64,000 nucleotides of DNA from Streptomyces noursei (GCF_001646665.1 NZ_LWBU01000384.1:124001-188000), one strand, 5' to 3'; counted from the first letter of the stretch, positions 51,947 through 60,429 are shown. Translations and numbers: made by a program. The notes: a model not told the origin generated them from the letters alone.

Positions 51947-53149
51947 TCAGAGTCCCAGCGCGCCCGCCTCGGTGATGCTGGCCCAGTCGTTCTCGGGATT
52001 GGCCCAGAAGGAGATCTTGAGGTAGCGGGCGTCCAGGGAGCCGGGGGTGAAGAGCACCGCCTCGGGCGCCGTGGTCGTGCCCGAGCTGCGGCCCTCCCAC
52101 GCCTTCGTGTACGACACGCCGTCCTGGGAGACGTGGATGGTGTAGTCGTTCCAGCGCAGGTCGCCCCGGTGCCATGCCACCGTCGCGCCGCACAGCCGGC
52201 GGACCGCGCCCGTGTCGAGGATCAGGGCGGCGCCGAAGCCCTGGCCGGACCAGCGGGTGGTCAGGTCACCGTCGACGGCGTTGGCCGGCGGGTTGGCTGC
52301 CTCGTACGTCGTGGCGGAAGCGGAGGCCACGGGCGCCCCGCGCGAGCAGGTCCGCTGGGGAGCGACGTCGGCGTGGGTGGCGCGCTCGTCACCGAGGCGC
52401 AGGGCGTCGTAGCGCAGTACCCGCTGGGTGACGCTCGAGGGGGCTCCGGTGTTCCAGTCCCACTTGTAGATGCCGAACTTGAAGTACGGGGAGCGGGGTC
52501 CCCCACCGTGTGTCGCGCCCGTGCGGTGGACGACGCGCTCACCGTTCTTCCACACCTGCAGTACGCCCGTGCTATCCGTACGCCAGGTCACGTGGAACAC
52601 CCAGTCGACCCAGACCCCGGTGGTGTACGGACCCAGGTCGATGAACTGGCCGCGGAAGTCGATCTTCCAGCGCCCTTCGTCGGTGAGCAGGGCCAGGGGC
52701 GGTGAACCCCCGGGGCAGTCGGTGTCGCACTGGTGCCACTGGCTCACGATCTCCGCCGAGGTGTCGTAGCTCCAGGTGCTGTCCAGATTGATGCTGAAGC
52801 CGTACCACCGGTCCGCGCCCACCGGTTGCTCGTCGCGCTGGGAGATCTCGGCCCGCTTGCTGCTGGAGACGACCGGGTCCGACTTGCGCAGCTCGAAGCG
52901 GGCGGCGTGGGCGCCGTCGCGCGTGGGACCGGTGATGTTCGTCGCTCCGTACGGCGTGGCCCACTGCTTGATGAACTGCGGTGGTGCCGCGGTGGGGAGC
53001 GTCCGGTCGGACGACTGCTCCCAGTCGAGGGTGCGCTGCACCCCGGCGGGGTCGGCCGCGGCCGGCCCCACCGGGGTCAGCGCCACTCCCGCCGCGAGGA
53101 CGGTCGAGGTCACCGCCATGAGCCATGTCCTGAGTCGCGATCGCTGCAT
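51947..53149 (-). CDS. secreted polysaccharide lyase with discoidin-like domain
   Basis: A 400-residue exported protein. The signal peptide covers about 1-33 (RLRTWLMAVTSTVLAAGVAL then AAADP). The catalytic jelly-roll (about 35-270) contains AHAARFELRKSDP, SKRAEISQRDEQ, YGFSINLDSTW, EIVSQWHQ and YFKFGIYKWDW. This pattern belongs to the heparin-lyase-I-like polysaccharide lyase family. A C-terminal F5/8-type module (about 275-400, NPPANAVDGDLTTRWSGQ) probably binds glycan. The substrate, a uronic-acid polymer, is not predictable. ATG 53149 has AAGGGGGA about 9 nt upstream. Confidence 0.82.
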   Translation of the reverse strand: MQRSRLRTWLMAVTSTVLAAGVALTPVGPAAADPAGVQRTLDWEQSSDRTLPTAAPPQFIKQWATPYGATNITGPTRDGAHAARFELRKSDPVVSSSKRAEISQRDEQPVGADRWYGFSINLDSTWSYDTSAEIVSQWHQCDTDCPGGSPPLALLTDEGRWKIDFRGQFIDLGPYTTGVWVDWVFHVTWRTDSTGVLQVWKNGERVVHRTGATHGGGPRSPYFKFGIYKWDWNTGAPSSVTQRVLRYDALRLGDERATHADVAPQRTCSRGAPVASASATTYEAANPPANAVDGDLTTRWSGQGFGAALILDTGAVRRLCGATVAWHRGDLRWNDYTIHVSQDGVSYTKAWEGRSSGTTTAPEAVLFTPGSLDARYLKISFWANPENDWASITEAGALGL

Positions 53150-53610
53150 GCCCGCGTTCCCCCTTCGGGACGGGTCCTGTGTCGCCGTGCCGCACCTGTC
53201 CGGTGCCGGGCGCCGACTCTTCCCGCCGCCGCCGGGTGGCGGCAAGGCCCGACGACCGGCGCGCGGGAGCACGGCGGCCCCCTCCTCCGTACCCCCGACG
53301 GATGGGCCACACGGTCGCCCTGCGGCAGCCGTACGCCTCCTCCGCACCCCCGCCCGGGCCGCCCGGTCAACATGACCGGCGCACCCGATCACCCCACGGG
53401 TCACCGAGGACACCGGCCGCCCCGGGCCGTGGCCGGGTATCGGCCCCCGCGGGGCCACCTGATCGGATGGACGCTGCGGTGGAGCAGGCCGACGGTGCCG
53501 GGCAGCCCGCCGGACTCGGCACGTACCTCCAAGTGCCGTAGAAAGCCGGTGTTTCGGCCCCGCCCAGTGCGAGGCGGAGGCACGCACGTCCGGGTCGGGC
53601 CGCTGCCTGG
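53150..53610. other. intergenic region, no gene seen
   Basis: About 460 bp between two co-oriented secreted-protein genes. Overlapping short frames show no coding bias. It should contain the lyase promoter, but no consensus pair stands out. Confidence 0.4.
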
Positions 53611-54000
53611 TCACTCACACTTGAAGACGGACTCGATGTCGTCAACGGCCCAGAACGGAAGCTGGTCCCAGTTCTCGTGCGGACCGACCGCCATGACGTC
53701 CCCTGTCCGGTTCTGTCCGCTGTACAGGCAGACTCGCATGTCGGTCTGGTTCGAGAGGGACGACGTCACGTTGTTGAAGAGACCAAGAGACCGGGAGTAG
53801 CCACTGGTGCCGGCGTTGGCGAGGTTGTGCGACAGGACATTCAACTGGCCGCTCCGGTACTGGAAGTCCCGGTAGAGGCACAGGAGTCCTGGATTGCAGT
53901 TCGGCGGCGCCGAAGCAGCGGTTGCCGGGGGCCCCACCATCGCCCCCGCCACTACCAAGGTCGACACAACAACTCCAGCACGAAGCCGCGCAGTACCCAT
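53611..54000 (-). CDS. peptidase-inhibitor I36-like secreted protein
   Basis: A 129-residue secreted protein with a signal peptide (LRAGVVVSTLVVAGAMVGPPATAASA). The mature beta/gamma-crystallin-like domain is CNPGLLCLYRDFQYRSGQLNVLSHN...SLGLFNNVTSSLSNQTDMRVCLYSGQNRTGDVMAV. The four cysteines and YR/FNN motifs match the Streptomyces metalloproteinase inhibitor SMPI group (I36). Many members are not proven inhibitors. ATG 54000 has AAGGAGAG just upstream. Confidence 0.8.
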   Translation of the reverse strand: MGTARLRAGVVVSTLVVAGAMVGPPATAASAPPNCNPGLLCLYRDFQYRSGQLNVLSHNLANAGTSGYSRSLGLFNNVTSSLSNQTDMRVCLYSGQNRTGDVMAVGPHENWDQLPFWAVDDIESVFKCE

Positions 54001-54545
54001 GTCTCTCCTTACGCCGTTGCTGGGACCTGTCCGAGCTTCTTCATGATCGCCCTGCGTCGTCCCGGCGACGGCGAGGCCGCCCAACCCCTTAGTGCGACAG
54101 CGGGGCGCTGCAGCGTCAAAGCCCGCTGATCGAGGGTAGCCCGGCGTACTGACGGCCTGCCAGACGGGCATTTCAGGCCGTCCGGCTTCTCGTGAGCATC
54201 CACGGCACCCCCATGATCCGATGGTCTGGCCCATACCGCGCGATGCCGGGTCCGCGTGGGACATGGCGATGGCCGCGGCCGCCGATCAGTGGCACTGTTG
54301 CATGACCGAGGCAGTCGAAACATCTGCCCGCCTTGAACAGCCGAGGTGACGAAGCGCAGGGCGGATCTCGGCACGGTGCCGACTCCACAGCGATTTCCGG
54401 GTTCTCACGTGCCAAGGTTGAGCGGGGCAGAGACCAAAGGCACCGGAAGCGGAACCGGCAGACCACCGTTCGTGCCGTGACCGCCCGGGCCGGACGGATC
54501 GGAGGTCGGAGCGCTGATCGATGCGGTCACCGCACTGGACGGCCC
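54001..54545. other. intergenic region, possibly decayed mobile DNA
   Basis: About 545 bp without a believable gene. GC content and codon use are mixed, and an IS-end-like sequence directly follows, so old mobile DNA is likely. I could not identify a transposase fragment. Confidence 0.4.
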
Positions 54546-54566
54546 CTAGGCCGAGTATCGGAAGTG
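54546..54566 (+). mobile_element. solitary IS5-type end remnant
   Basis: CTAG followed by GGCCGAGTATCGGAAGTG matches the transposase-start end of the two IS5-type copies (GGCCGTGTATCGAAAGTG) at 16 of 18 positions. The same CTAG lies outside. No other end or transposase is nearby, so it is a fossil end or a miniature derivative. Confidence 0.55.
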
Positions 54567-54627
54567 CTATTAGCGGAGCTGAACGAGGGTTGATTTTCAC
54601 GGTGCGGTGCCCGGGGCGGGCTGAGAC

Positions 54628-55500
54628 TCAGTCACCGGACCGTTCCAGGAAGCCGGCGAGGCTGCGGTTCGCCTCGGGCGGGATGGCGTGTGGAAGCGCG
54701 TGATGGGACACATCCGGCAGCACGGTCGTTGCGACGCGTGGCAGCAGCGCCTCGGCGCGGGCGGCCACCTTGGAGGGGTCATGGGTCCTGCTGCTTCCGG
54801 CGAGGAGCAACAGGACCGGCAGGTCCAGGCCGCGCAGGGCGTCCGGTGCCGGGCGCAGCCCGGCTACGGGTCGGAAAGAGGGGAAACCGGCGGCCGCCTC
54901 CTGGAGGGCGAGCCAGTCGGGATCGAGGGCGGAGCCTTTGGTCTCCCACTCCAGGAAGGCGCGGACCCGGCGGGGTGTGTTCCGCAGCAGCATGGGCAGT
55001 GCGTGCAGCAGGTAGGCCGGACTGAACCCGGCGAAGCACTGGGTCGGGTCCAGAAGGGCCAGGCGGCGTATCCGGTCGGGCGCGCGCATGGCGTGATGCA
55101 GCGCGATCCAGGCGCCGTACGAGTGTCCGCCCAGGTCGGTCTCGGCCACTCCGAGGCCGTCGAGGAGCGCGTCCAGCCAGGCCGACAGGTCGGCGACCGT
55201 ACGGGGGCGGCGGTCGCCGTCGGGAGTGCTGCGTCCGGGGGCGCCGATCAGGTCGACGGCGAACACCCGGTGGGTGCGAGACAGTTCGGCCGCCTGCGCG
55301 TACCAGGACGCGGAGGTTGCGCCCCCTCCGCCGGGCAGGAGGACGAGCGAGGGCCTGTCGGCCGGGCCGCATACGTTGACGTGTGTCGTGCCGAAGGGCG
55401 TGGGAATGGTCGCCGTCTCGCGAGCGGCAGGCCACTTGGTCATGACCTTGTCGTAGGCCATGAGGAAGTTGTCGGCGTCGTAGGTATCGCGAGCGTTCAT
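54628..55500 (-). CDS. alpha/beta hydrolase
   Basis: A 290-residue alpha/beta hydrolase with oxyanion-region LLPGGGGATSASWY, nucleophile GHSYGAWIALH, an Asp in SSRTHDPSK and the catalytic His in DVSHHALPHAIP. Such carboxylesterase or epoxide-hydrolase-like enzymes act on small esters, lactones or amides. It is divergent from a MarR regulator with a shared 33-bp palindrome, so it is probably induced by a compound it degrades. ATG 55500 has GAGGAG about 9 nt upstream; earlier starts would run into the operator. Confidence 0.85.
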   Translation of the reverse strand: MNARDTYDADNFLMAYDKVMTKWPAARETATIPTPFGTTHVNVCGPADRPSLVLLPGGGGATSASWYAQAAELSRTHRVFAVDLIGAPGRSTPDGDRRPRTVADLSAWLDALLDGLGVAETDLGGHSYGAWIALHHAMRAPDRIRRLALLDPTQCFAGFSPAYLLHALPMLLRNTPRRVRAFLEWETKGSALDPDWLALQEAAAGFPSFRPVAGLRPAPDALRGLDLPVLLLLAGSSRTHDPSKVAARAEALLPRVATTVLPDVSHHALPHAIPPEANRSLAGFLERSGD

Positions 55501-55519
55501 GAACGGCGACTCCTCTATT

Positions 55520-55552
55520 ATCTCGCTCAGCAAGATACTTGTTGGGCGAGAT
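55520..55552. promoter_or_regulatory. 33-bp palindromic MarR operator
   Basis: Arms ATCTCGCTCAGCAAGA (55520-55535) and, read from the other strand at 55552, ATCTCGCCCAACAAGT match at 13 of 16 positions around a central base. It occupies about half of the 70-bp gap between the divergent hydrolase and marR genes, so one dimer pair could block both promoters. Confidence 0.75.
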
Positions 55553-55570
55553 GATACGTGGAGGTGGTCC

Positions 55571-56044
55571 GTGCCCGATCAGGAGGGTGAGGAACTCGTC
55601 GAACGAGCCGAGCCGGGGCCCGAGATGGAGATCGTCCACCTGCTGCGCGCGGTGGCCGTCGACCTGGGCAGGCACAGCACCCGGTTCGCACAGCGCAACG
55701 GCATGCACCCCACCGACGTGCGTGCGCTGATCGCCCTGATGGACGCCGCCCGCGCCGGCGAGGAGACCACAGCAGGGCACCTGGGCACCGCCCTTGGGCT
55801 CAACTCGGCAGGAACCACAGCACTGGTCGACCGCCTGGAACGGGCCGGGCATGTGCGGCGGGTGCGGGATGCGCGGGACCGCCGCAAGGTCACCATCGAA
55901 GTGGACGAGCGGGCGATCGCCCTCGGCTGGTCCCACTTCGGACCGCTCATCGATCGGGCGGTGGACCTGCTGCGGGGATACGACGAGCGGGAACTGGCCG
56001 CGATCAGGGGCTTTCTGACTGGGATGCGGAAGGCAGCGGTCTAG
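55571..56044 (+). CDS. MarR-family transcriptional regulator
   Basis: A 157-residue winged helix-turn-helix regulator (LLRAVAVDLGRHSTRFAQRN, TTAGHLGTALGLNSAGTTALVDRLERAGHVRRVRDARDRRKVTIEV, then a C-terminal dimer helix). It probably represses itself and the divergent hydrolase through the 33-bp palindrome. GTG 55571 is chosen because GGAGGTGG lies just upstream; the frame is open further back, but across the operator. The TAG stop is part of the CTAG target of the adjoining IS5-type element. Restoring the target also gives TAG, so the protein is unaffected. Confidence 0.85.
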   Translation: MPDQEGEELVERAEPGPEMEIVHLLRAVAVDLGRHSTRFAQRNGMHPTDVRALIALMDAARAGEETTAGHLGTALGLNSAGTTALVDRLERAGHVRRVRDARDRRKVTIEVDERAIALGWSHFGPLIDRAVDLLRGYDERELAAIRGFLTGMRKAAV

Positions 56045-56987
56045 GATGTGTCTCGAATATGCTGGTCACAACCACTCGTTGATGGCCGCGACGAGAACGG
56101 TTGCCTCGTAACGAACCGCGAGTTCGTCGTATCTCGTGGCCACGGCACGATGCCTTTTGAGGCGATTGATGCCTCACTCGACCGCGTGGCGCTCGCGGTA
56201 GTCGACCGGGTCGAACTTCGGCGGCCGACCGCCGCGGTATCCGCGCTGCTTGCGGTGACGCGCCTGGTCGGCCTTGTCCGGGATGGTGCAGCGGATGCCT
56301 CGTCTACGCAGGTAGGCGCGATTCCTGCGGGAGGCGTAAGCCTTGTCAGCGCGCACGCGGTACGGGCGAATGCGTGGCCGGCCCACCCCGACGCGGGGCA
56401 CGCGGATCTTCTCCAGCACGGCCTCGAACTGTGGCGAGTCGCCGCGCTGCCCGGCCGTCACCACGATCGATAGAGGCTTCTGGCCCTGCTCGACAGCCAA
56501 GTGCAGTTTGGTGGTGAACCCGCCGCGCCAGCGTCCCAGTCCGTGATCACGAGGCTCGGTGACGACACCGCCCGGCGGTTCCTTCTGCAGGTCACCGTGC
56601 TCTCGGGCCCCGGCCGCATGTTGATGAGCGCGACACACCGTGGAGTCGACGCTCAGGTCCCACGAGATCACCCCCTGCGCGTCGGCCAGAGCCTGGAGCC
56701 GGGTGAGAACCCGGTGCCAGGTGCCATCCCGCCGCCACCGGCGGAACAAGTCGTAGATCCGGCCCCACGGCCCGTACTCGACGGGCACATCCCGCCACGG
56801 AACACCGGTCCGGACACGGAACCGTATGCCGTCGACCAGCTGCCGCCGCGGCCAGACGGGCGGCCGCCCCACCTTCGCCCCCGTCGGCAACAGCGGCTCC
56901 AGCACAGCCCACTGTTCATCCGTGAGATCTCCCTGCCCCATGAAACACGATCATTCATAGGTCAAGATCCACTTTCGATACACGGCC
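56044..56987 (-). mobile_element. IS5-type insertion sequence
   Basis: A 944-bp element with imperfect inverted ends GGATGTGTCTCGAA (left) and GGCCGTGTATCGAA (right, reverse strand). TA flanks both sides, inside CTAG on both sides. It is closely related to the decayed copy at 1556-2474. It lies in the stop codon of marR and upstream of a kinase gene. Confidence 0.82.
56066..56941 (-). pseudogene. IS5-family transposase with internal stop codon
   Basis: The frame starts at ATG 56941 (MGQGDLTDEQWAVLEP) and runs 255 codons to RHAVE. A TGA then replaces the cysteine codon found in the 1.5 kb copy (HAVEC). Beyond it the same frame continues with INRLKRHRAVATRYDE to the natural end INEWL at 56066. 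Catalytic residues D (VDSTVCRAH), D (RADKAY) and E (HAVE) are all before the stop, but the last 38 residues, including the basic region after the Glu, are lost. Activity is doubtful, though not excluded. Confidence 0.78.
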
Positions 56988-57033
56988 TAGCACATCAACG
57001 GTCCCCACCCCGGCGGAATGCTCAACTCTACTG

Positions 57034-57043
57034 ACGTATACGT
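57034..57043. promoter_or_regulatory. ACGTATACGT palindrome in kinase promoter
   Basis: A perfect 10-bp palindrome in an AT-rich stretch directly upstream of the kinase start. It overlaps a possible -10 (TATACG), so it may be part of the promoter itself. Confidence 0.4.
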
Positions 57044-57053
57044 TATTTGTGCC

Positions 57054-58265
57054 ATGCTCGGCCCTGTGGGGGACACACTGGGACCCGGGGCGGTGCTGGC
57101 CGGCGGCCGCTACCGGATCGAGGCGAAGCTCGGCAGCGGCGGCATGGCCGATGTCTTCCGGGCCTACGACACGAAGCTGGCCCGGATGGTCGCTCTCAAG
57201 GCGATGAAGACCGGTCTGTCGTCCGACGGCGGATATCCGGCCCGGTTCCGACGCGAGGCGCAGGCCATGGCCGCCATCAGCCATCCGCATGTGGTGGCGG
57301 TCCACGACATGGGGGACGAGCCCGTCCCGTACATCGTGATGGAGCTCGTCGACGGTTCCAGCCTCGCGGATCTGCTGCGCGCAGGGCATCCCCTGCCGGT
57401 TGCGCAGGCCCTGCATCTCGCATCACACGTGCTGGCCGGGCTCGCAGTGGCCCACGCGCACGGACTGGTGCACCGTGACATCAAGCCGGGCAACGTGCTG
57501 CTGGCGGCGGACGGGACGGCGAAGGTGGCGGACTTCGGCATCGCCCGGGCCGCAGCGGGGGCCGGTGCCGCCCTCACACGAACCGGCCTGTTGATCGGCA
57601 CCCCGCACTTCATGTCGCCCGAGCAACTGCTGGGCCGCTCCGACATCGACGGCCGGTCCGATCTCTACTCGGTCGGTGTGATGCTGTTTCAGATGCTCGC
57701 CGGACGGCTCCCCTTCGAGGCGGACTCCAGCTACGCGCTCGTATACCAGCACCTCAACGCTCCGCCGCCCACCCTTGCCTCCCTGGGCATCGCGGCAGGC
57801 CCGGCGGTGGAGGCCGTACTGGCCCGCGCCCTGGCCAAAGAGCCCGCCCACCGCTATCCGGACGCGGAGTCGATGCGCGCGGCACTGCACCAGCCCGCCC
57901 CCACGGCCCGGACGCGGCAGGCCCCCTACGTACCGCCGCGACCGTCTCAGCCCCCACCGACCGCCGCCCCCCGCGACCGGGTGTCACGCGCCCGCCGGCT
58001 ATTCATCGCCCAGGTCGCCTGCCTGCTCGCGTGGCTGCTGGGAGCTCAGACCGAGACGACCTGGCTGGGGGTCGGGGCCCTCGCGGCGCCCATCGTCGCA
58101 CTGCCGGGGCTGTGGGTGTCATGCTCGGCGGCGCTCCGGCATCGCAGGCCATGGAGCACGGCCTTCAAGATCAAGGCGACCGTCGCCATGCTTCTCCACG
58201 GAGGAGTGGTGCTCTTGCTCGTGACCGTCATGGTGATTGTGCTGGTGGCTCCGAACGGGCTGTGA
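57054..58265 (+). CDS. Ser/Thr protein kinase with C-terminal membrane segments
   Basis: A 403-residue Hanks-type kinase: glycine loop GSGGMADVF, VALKAM lysine, HRDIKPGN loop, DFGIARA and GTPHFMSPEQLLGRSDIDGRSDLYSVG. A Pro-rich linker (about 285-320) leads to a C-terminal region with two to three hydrophobic helices (LFIAQVACLLAWLLG, VGALAAPIVALPGLWVS, TVAMLLHGGVVLLLVTVMVIVLVA). It has no extracellular sensor domain, unlike the kinase at 28429. ATG 57054 follows an AT-rich promoter with no clear Shine-Dalgarno; GTG 57066 is the alternative. An IS5-type element ends about 65 bp upstream and could influence expression. Confidence 0.85.
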   Translation: MLGPVGDTLGPGAVLAGGRYRIEAKLGSGGMADVFRAYDTKLARMVALKAMKTGLSSDGGYPARFRREAQAMAAISHPHVVAVHDMGDEPVPYIVMELVDGSSLADLLRAGHPLPVAQALHLASHVLAGLAVAHAHGLVHRDIKPGNVLLAADGTAKVADFGIARAAAGAGAALTRTGLLIGTPHFMSPEQLLGRSDIDGRSDLYSVGVMLFQMLAGRLPFEADSSYALVYQHLNAPPPTLASLGIAAGPAVEAVLARALAKEPAHRYPDAESMRAALHQPAPTARTRQAPYVPPRPSQPPPTAAPRDRVSRARRLFIAQVACLLAWLLGAQTETTWLGVGALAAPIVALPGLWVSCSAALRHRRPWSTAFKIKATVAMLLHGGVVLLLVTVMVIVLVAPNGL

Positions 58266-58633
58266 CCGCCACGGTCCACCCACCACACGCGGCGAGCCCG
58301 GCGGTTCGGGTGGTCAACCCGCGCCATCGCGCGGGGCGGCTGATGCACCTGCTCCGCATGATCCGGCAGCGTGCCGGTGGGCCCGGACGGTCGAGTCCAT
58401 GGACGAAGATGAAGTCGATGGACACCGTCCAGTCGCGATCGTCGTCGATTTCCGCCGCTCCCACGCCCGCGGCGAGGATGCTCTTCCAGGCACCGTCCAC
58501 GGCCCACTGCGGTCCCACGTCGCATCCGGTGACCACCATGGCCGCCGAGGTGGACCGACGGGCCGAGTCGGTGCCGTCGCGTTACGTGACGCGCGGCGCG
58601 TGAGGGCGACTCGCGGCGGGGCGACACCCGGGG
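58266..58633. other. intergenic region, no gene seen
   Basis: About 370 bp between convergent genes. A reverse-strand frame (58228-58539) has a partly protein-like translation but no start signal or recognised family. No clear terminator hairpin was found. Confidence 0.4.
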
Positions 58634-59434
58634 TCAGGATTCGTCGTCCGGCCGCTGCCGCGCGGCCGCGTCCCCGGGGTGTGCGGGGGGTGGTGCGGGG
58701 GCGCCGCTCTCCGCGGGGGCTGCGGGTTTCGTGTGGAGGATGGCGCGGGCCTGTTCAGCGGCCCGGGCGATGCTTTCGGAGACGAAGTCCAGGAAGCGCG
58801 CCACGTTCTCGAGGCGGGTGGCGGCGGGGGTGCCCGGGCCGAGGACGCCGACGCCCTGGCGGGCGATCTCGACGATCTGGGCGGTGGACCGGGCGCTGGC
58901 CATCATCGACCGGTACCAGATGTCGTCGTCGACGACGTACCGTTCCCGGCGGCGCTCGTCGCGTTCCCGGCGGACGAGGCCCTGGCTGTCGAGGAACGCG
59001 ATCGCCTTCGAGATGGACGCCGGGCTGACCTGGAGGCGCTGGACCAGCTCGGAGGCGGTGAGGCTGCCGCTGTCGGTCAGGGTGAGGCAGGCCATCACCC
59101 GGGACATCATCTTGGGCATGCCCGACGCCATCATCACGGTGGTGAGCACCTCCTCGTACTCGCGCACGGCCTCCGCGTCACGCCCGTGGACCTGCGGGGG
59201 CGCCCCCGTGAGACCGCGGGACGCCACCTGCCTGCGCCGCCGGGCGCGACGCTCCGTGGCGCGGTGGGCCAGGTCGGCGCGGTAGGCGGTGGGGCCACCG
59301 TTCCGCATCACTTCACGCGTGATCGTCGAGGTAGGGCGGTCGAGGCGCCTGGCGATCTCCGCGTAGGCGAGGCCGTCGGCCAGTCCCAGCGCGATCTGCT
59401 GCCGTTCCTGCTGGGTGAGTCTGCCTCCCGGCAC
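58634..59434 (-). CDS. GbsR/MarR-type regulator with IS30-like N-terminal HTH
   Basis: A 266-residue regulator with two DNA-binding-type domains. The N-terminal one (LTQQERQQIALGLADGLAYAEIARRLDRPTSTITREVMRNGG) is an IS30/HTH_38-like helix-turn-helix. The central MarR/GbsR-type winged helix has LTASELVQRLQVSPASISKAIAFLDSQGLVRRERDERRRERY. The C-terminal part is helical plus a disordered Pro-rich tail. GTG 59434 is chosen because GAGGAGG lies 5 nt upstream, rather than GTG 59458. It is divergent from the DUF4097 gene across a region rich in TTGC boxes. It probably represses both, and perhaps the P450 whose promoter has the same boxes. Confidence 0.83.
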   Translation of the reverse strand: MPGGRLTQQERQQIALGLADGLAYAEIARRLDRPTSTITREVMRNGGPTAYRADLAHRATERRARRRRQVASRGLTGAPPQVHGRDAEAVREYEEVLTTVMMASGMPKMMSRVMACLTLTDSGSLTASELVQRLQVSPASISKAIAFLDSQGLVRRERDERRRERYVVDDDIWYRSMMASARSTAQIVEIARQGVGVLGPGTPAATRLENVARFLDFVSESIARAAEQARAILHTKPAAPAESGAPAPPPAHPGDAAARQRPDDES

Positions 59435-59488
59435 CGTGTCCTCCTCGATGATCCGCACGTCCGCGCAGCATAGCTTTCACCCTCAGGT

Positions 59489-59620
59489 CATTGCAATCAA
59501 ATTCGAGAGGAGCATTGCGTTACCTCCAAGGCCAATGCAACGAAATCAGGCGGTTGAGCTGCTCTTTTGTTGATTATACGCAACGAGAATGTTGCCGACT
59601 TGCCGAACGCAACGTAGCGT
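59489..59620 (+). promoter_or_regulatory. DUF4097 promoter with TTGC-type operator boxes
   Basis: -35 TTGCCG (59592-59597) and -10 TAGCGT (59615-59620) are 17 bp apart. GAACGCAACGTAGC (59605-59618) overlaps the -10. Further boxes are CATTGCAATC (59489), GCATTGCGTT (59512), AATGCAACG (59534) and ACGCAACG (59578). The region is strikingly AT-rich for this genome and mirrors the P450 promoter. Confidence 0.65.
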
Positions 59621-59657
59621 TTCTGTCATCGGAAACGACATGCCACAGGAGCTCACC

Positions 59658-60329
59658 ATGCAGAAGTTCGCCACCCCCGCCCCGGTCTCCGCCGTCCTGG
59701 ACATCCCGGCCGGGCACATCCGCCTCATCGCCGCCGACCGCGCCGACACCGTCGTGGAGGTCCTGCCGGCCGACCCCGCCAAGGACCGCGACGTCAGGGC
59801 CGCCGAGCGGACCACGGTCACCCTCGCCGACGGCGTCCTGCGCATCGACGGCGCGCCGGCGAAGAACCCGGTCCTCGGCACCTCGGGATCCGTGGAGATC
59901 ACCGTCCAGCTGCCCGCCGGCTCCCACGTCGAGGCCACGGCGGCCGCCGCCGACATCCGCGGCGTCGGCCGGCTCGGCGACGTCACCGTCGAATGCGCCC
60001 AGGGGCCGCTCAAGCTCGACGAGACCGCGAGCGCCCGCCTCACCCTCATGGCCGGCGACATCACGGTCGGCCGCCTCGGCGGCCCCGCCGAGATCCGCAC
60101 CCAGAAGGGCGACCTCCGGGTCGGCGAAGCCGTCCGCGGCACGGTCGCCCTGCGCACCGAATCCGGTGACATCACCCTCACCGCCGCCTCCGGCACCTCC
60201 GCGTCCCTCGACGCCTCCACCGGATACGGCCGCATCCACAACGCCCTCAGGAACAGCGAGGGCCCCCACGCCGATCTGGAGGTCCGGGCCACCACCGCCT
60301 ACGGCGACATCACCGCCCGCAGCCTCTGA
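59658..60329 (+). CDS. DUF4097-family beta-solenoid protein
   Basis: A 223-residue cytosolic protein without signal peptide. It is built of repeated short strands (VTVECAQGPLKLDETASARLTLMAGDITVGRLGG, LRVGEAVRGTVALRTESGDITLTAASG, STGYGRIHNAL, TAYGDITARS), the adhesin-like DUF4097 solenoid. In other bacteria such proteins accompany membrane-stress regulators, but their activity is unknown. ATG 59658 is preferred because AGGAG lies 6 nt upstream. It is divergent from a MarR-like regulator that probably controls it. Confidence 0.85.
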   Translation: MQKFATPAPVSAVLDIPAGHIRLIAADRADTVVEVLPADPAKDRDVRAAERTTVTLADGVLRIDGAPAKNPVLGTSGSVEITVQLPAGSHVEATAAAADIRGVGRLGDVTVECAQGPLKLDETASARLTLMAGDITVGRLGGPAEIRTQKGDLRVGEAVRGTVALRTESGDITLTAASGTSASLDASTGYGRIHNALRNSEGPHADLEVRATTAYGDITARSL

Positions 60330-60429
60330 AGCCCCTGCGTACGGGCGCGCGGCGCGCACGGACGTGGCCGGGCTGCGATGCTGGGCGCAGGAGCGTTGCC
60401 GGAGCCGGACGGACGGTGGTGATGGCGCC

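Noticed and set aside
54001..54600. Additional transposase gene between the I36 and hydrolase genes
   Set aside because: Frames on both strands (for example 54286-54600) show no DDE or HTH motif; only the short IS-end sequence could be supported.
58228..58539. Reverse-strand 103-codon frame with partly plausible sequence
   Set aside because: It overlaps the end of the kinase gene, lacks a start signal, and its second half is Arg-rich; at best a decayed fragment.
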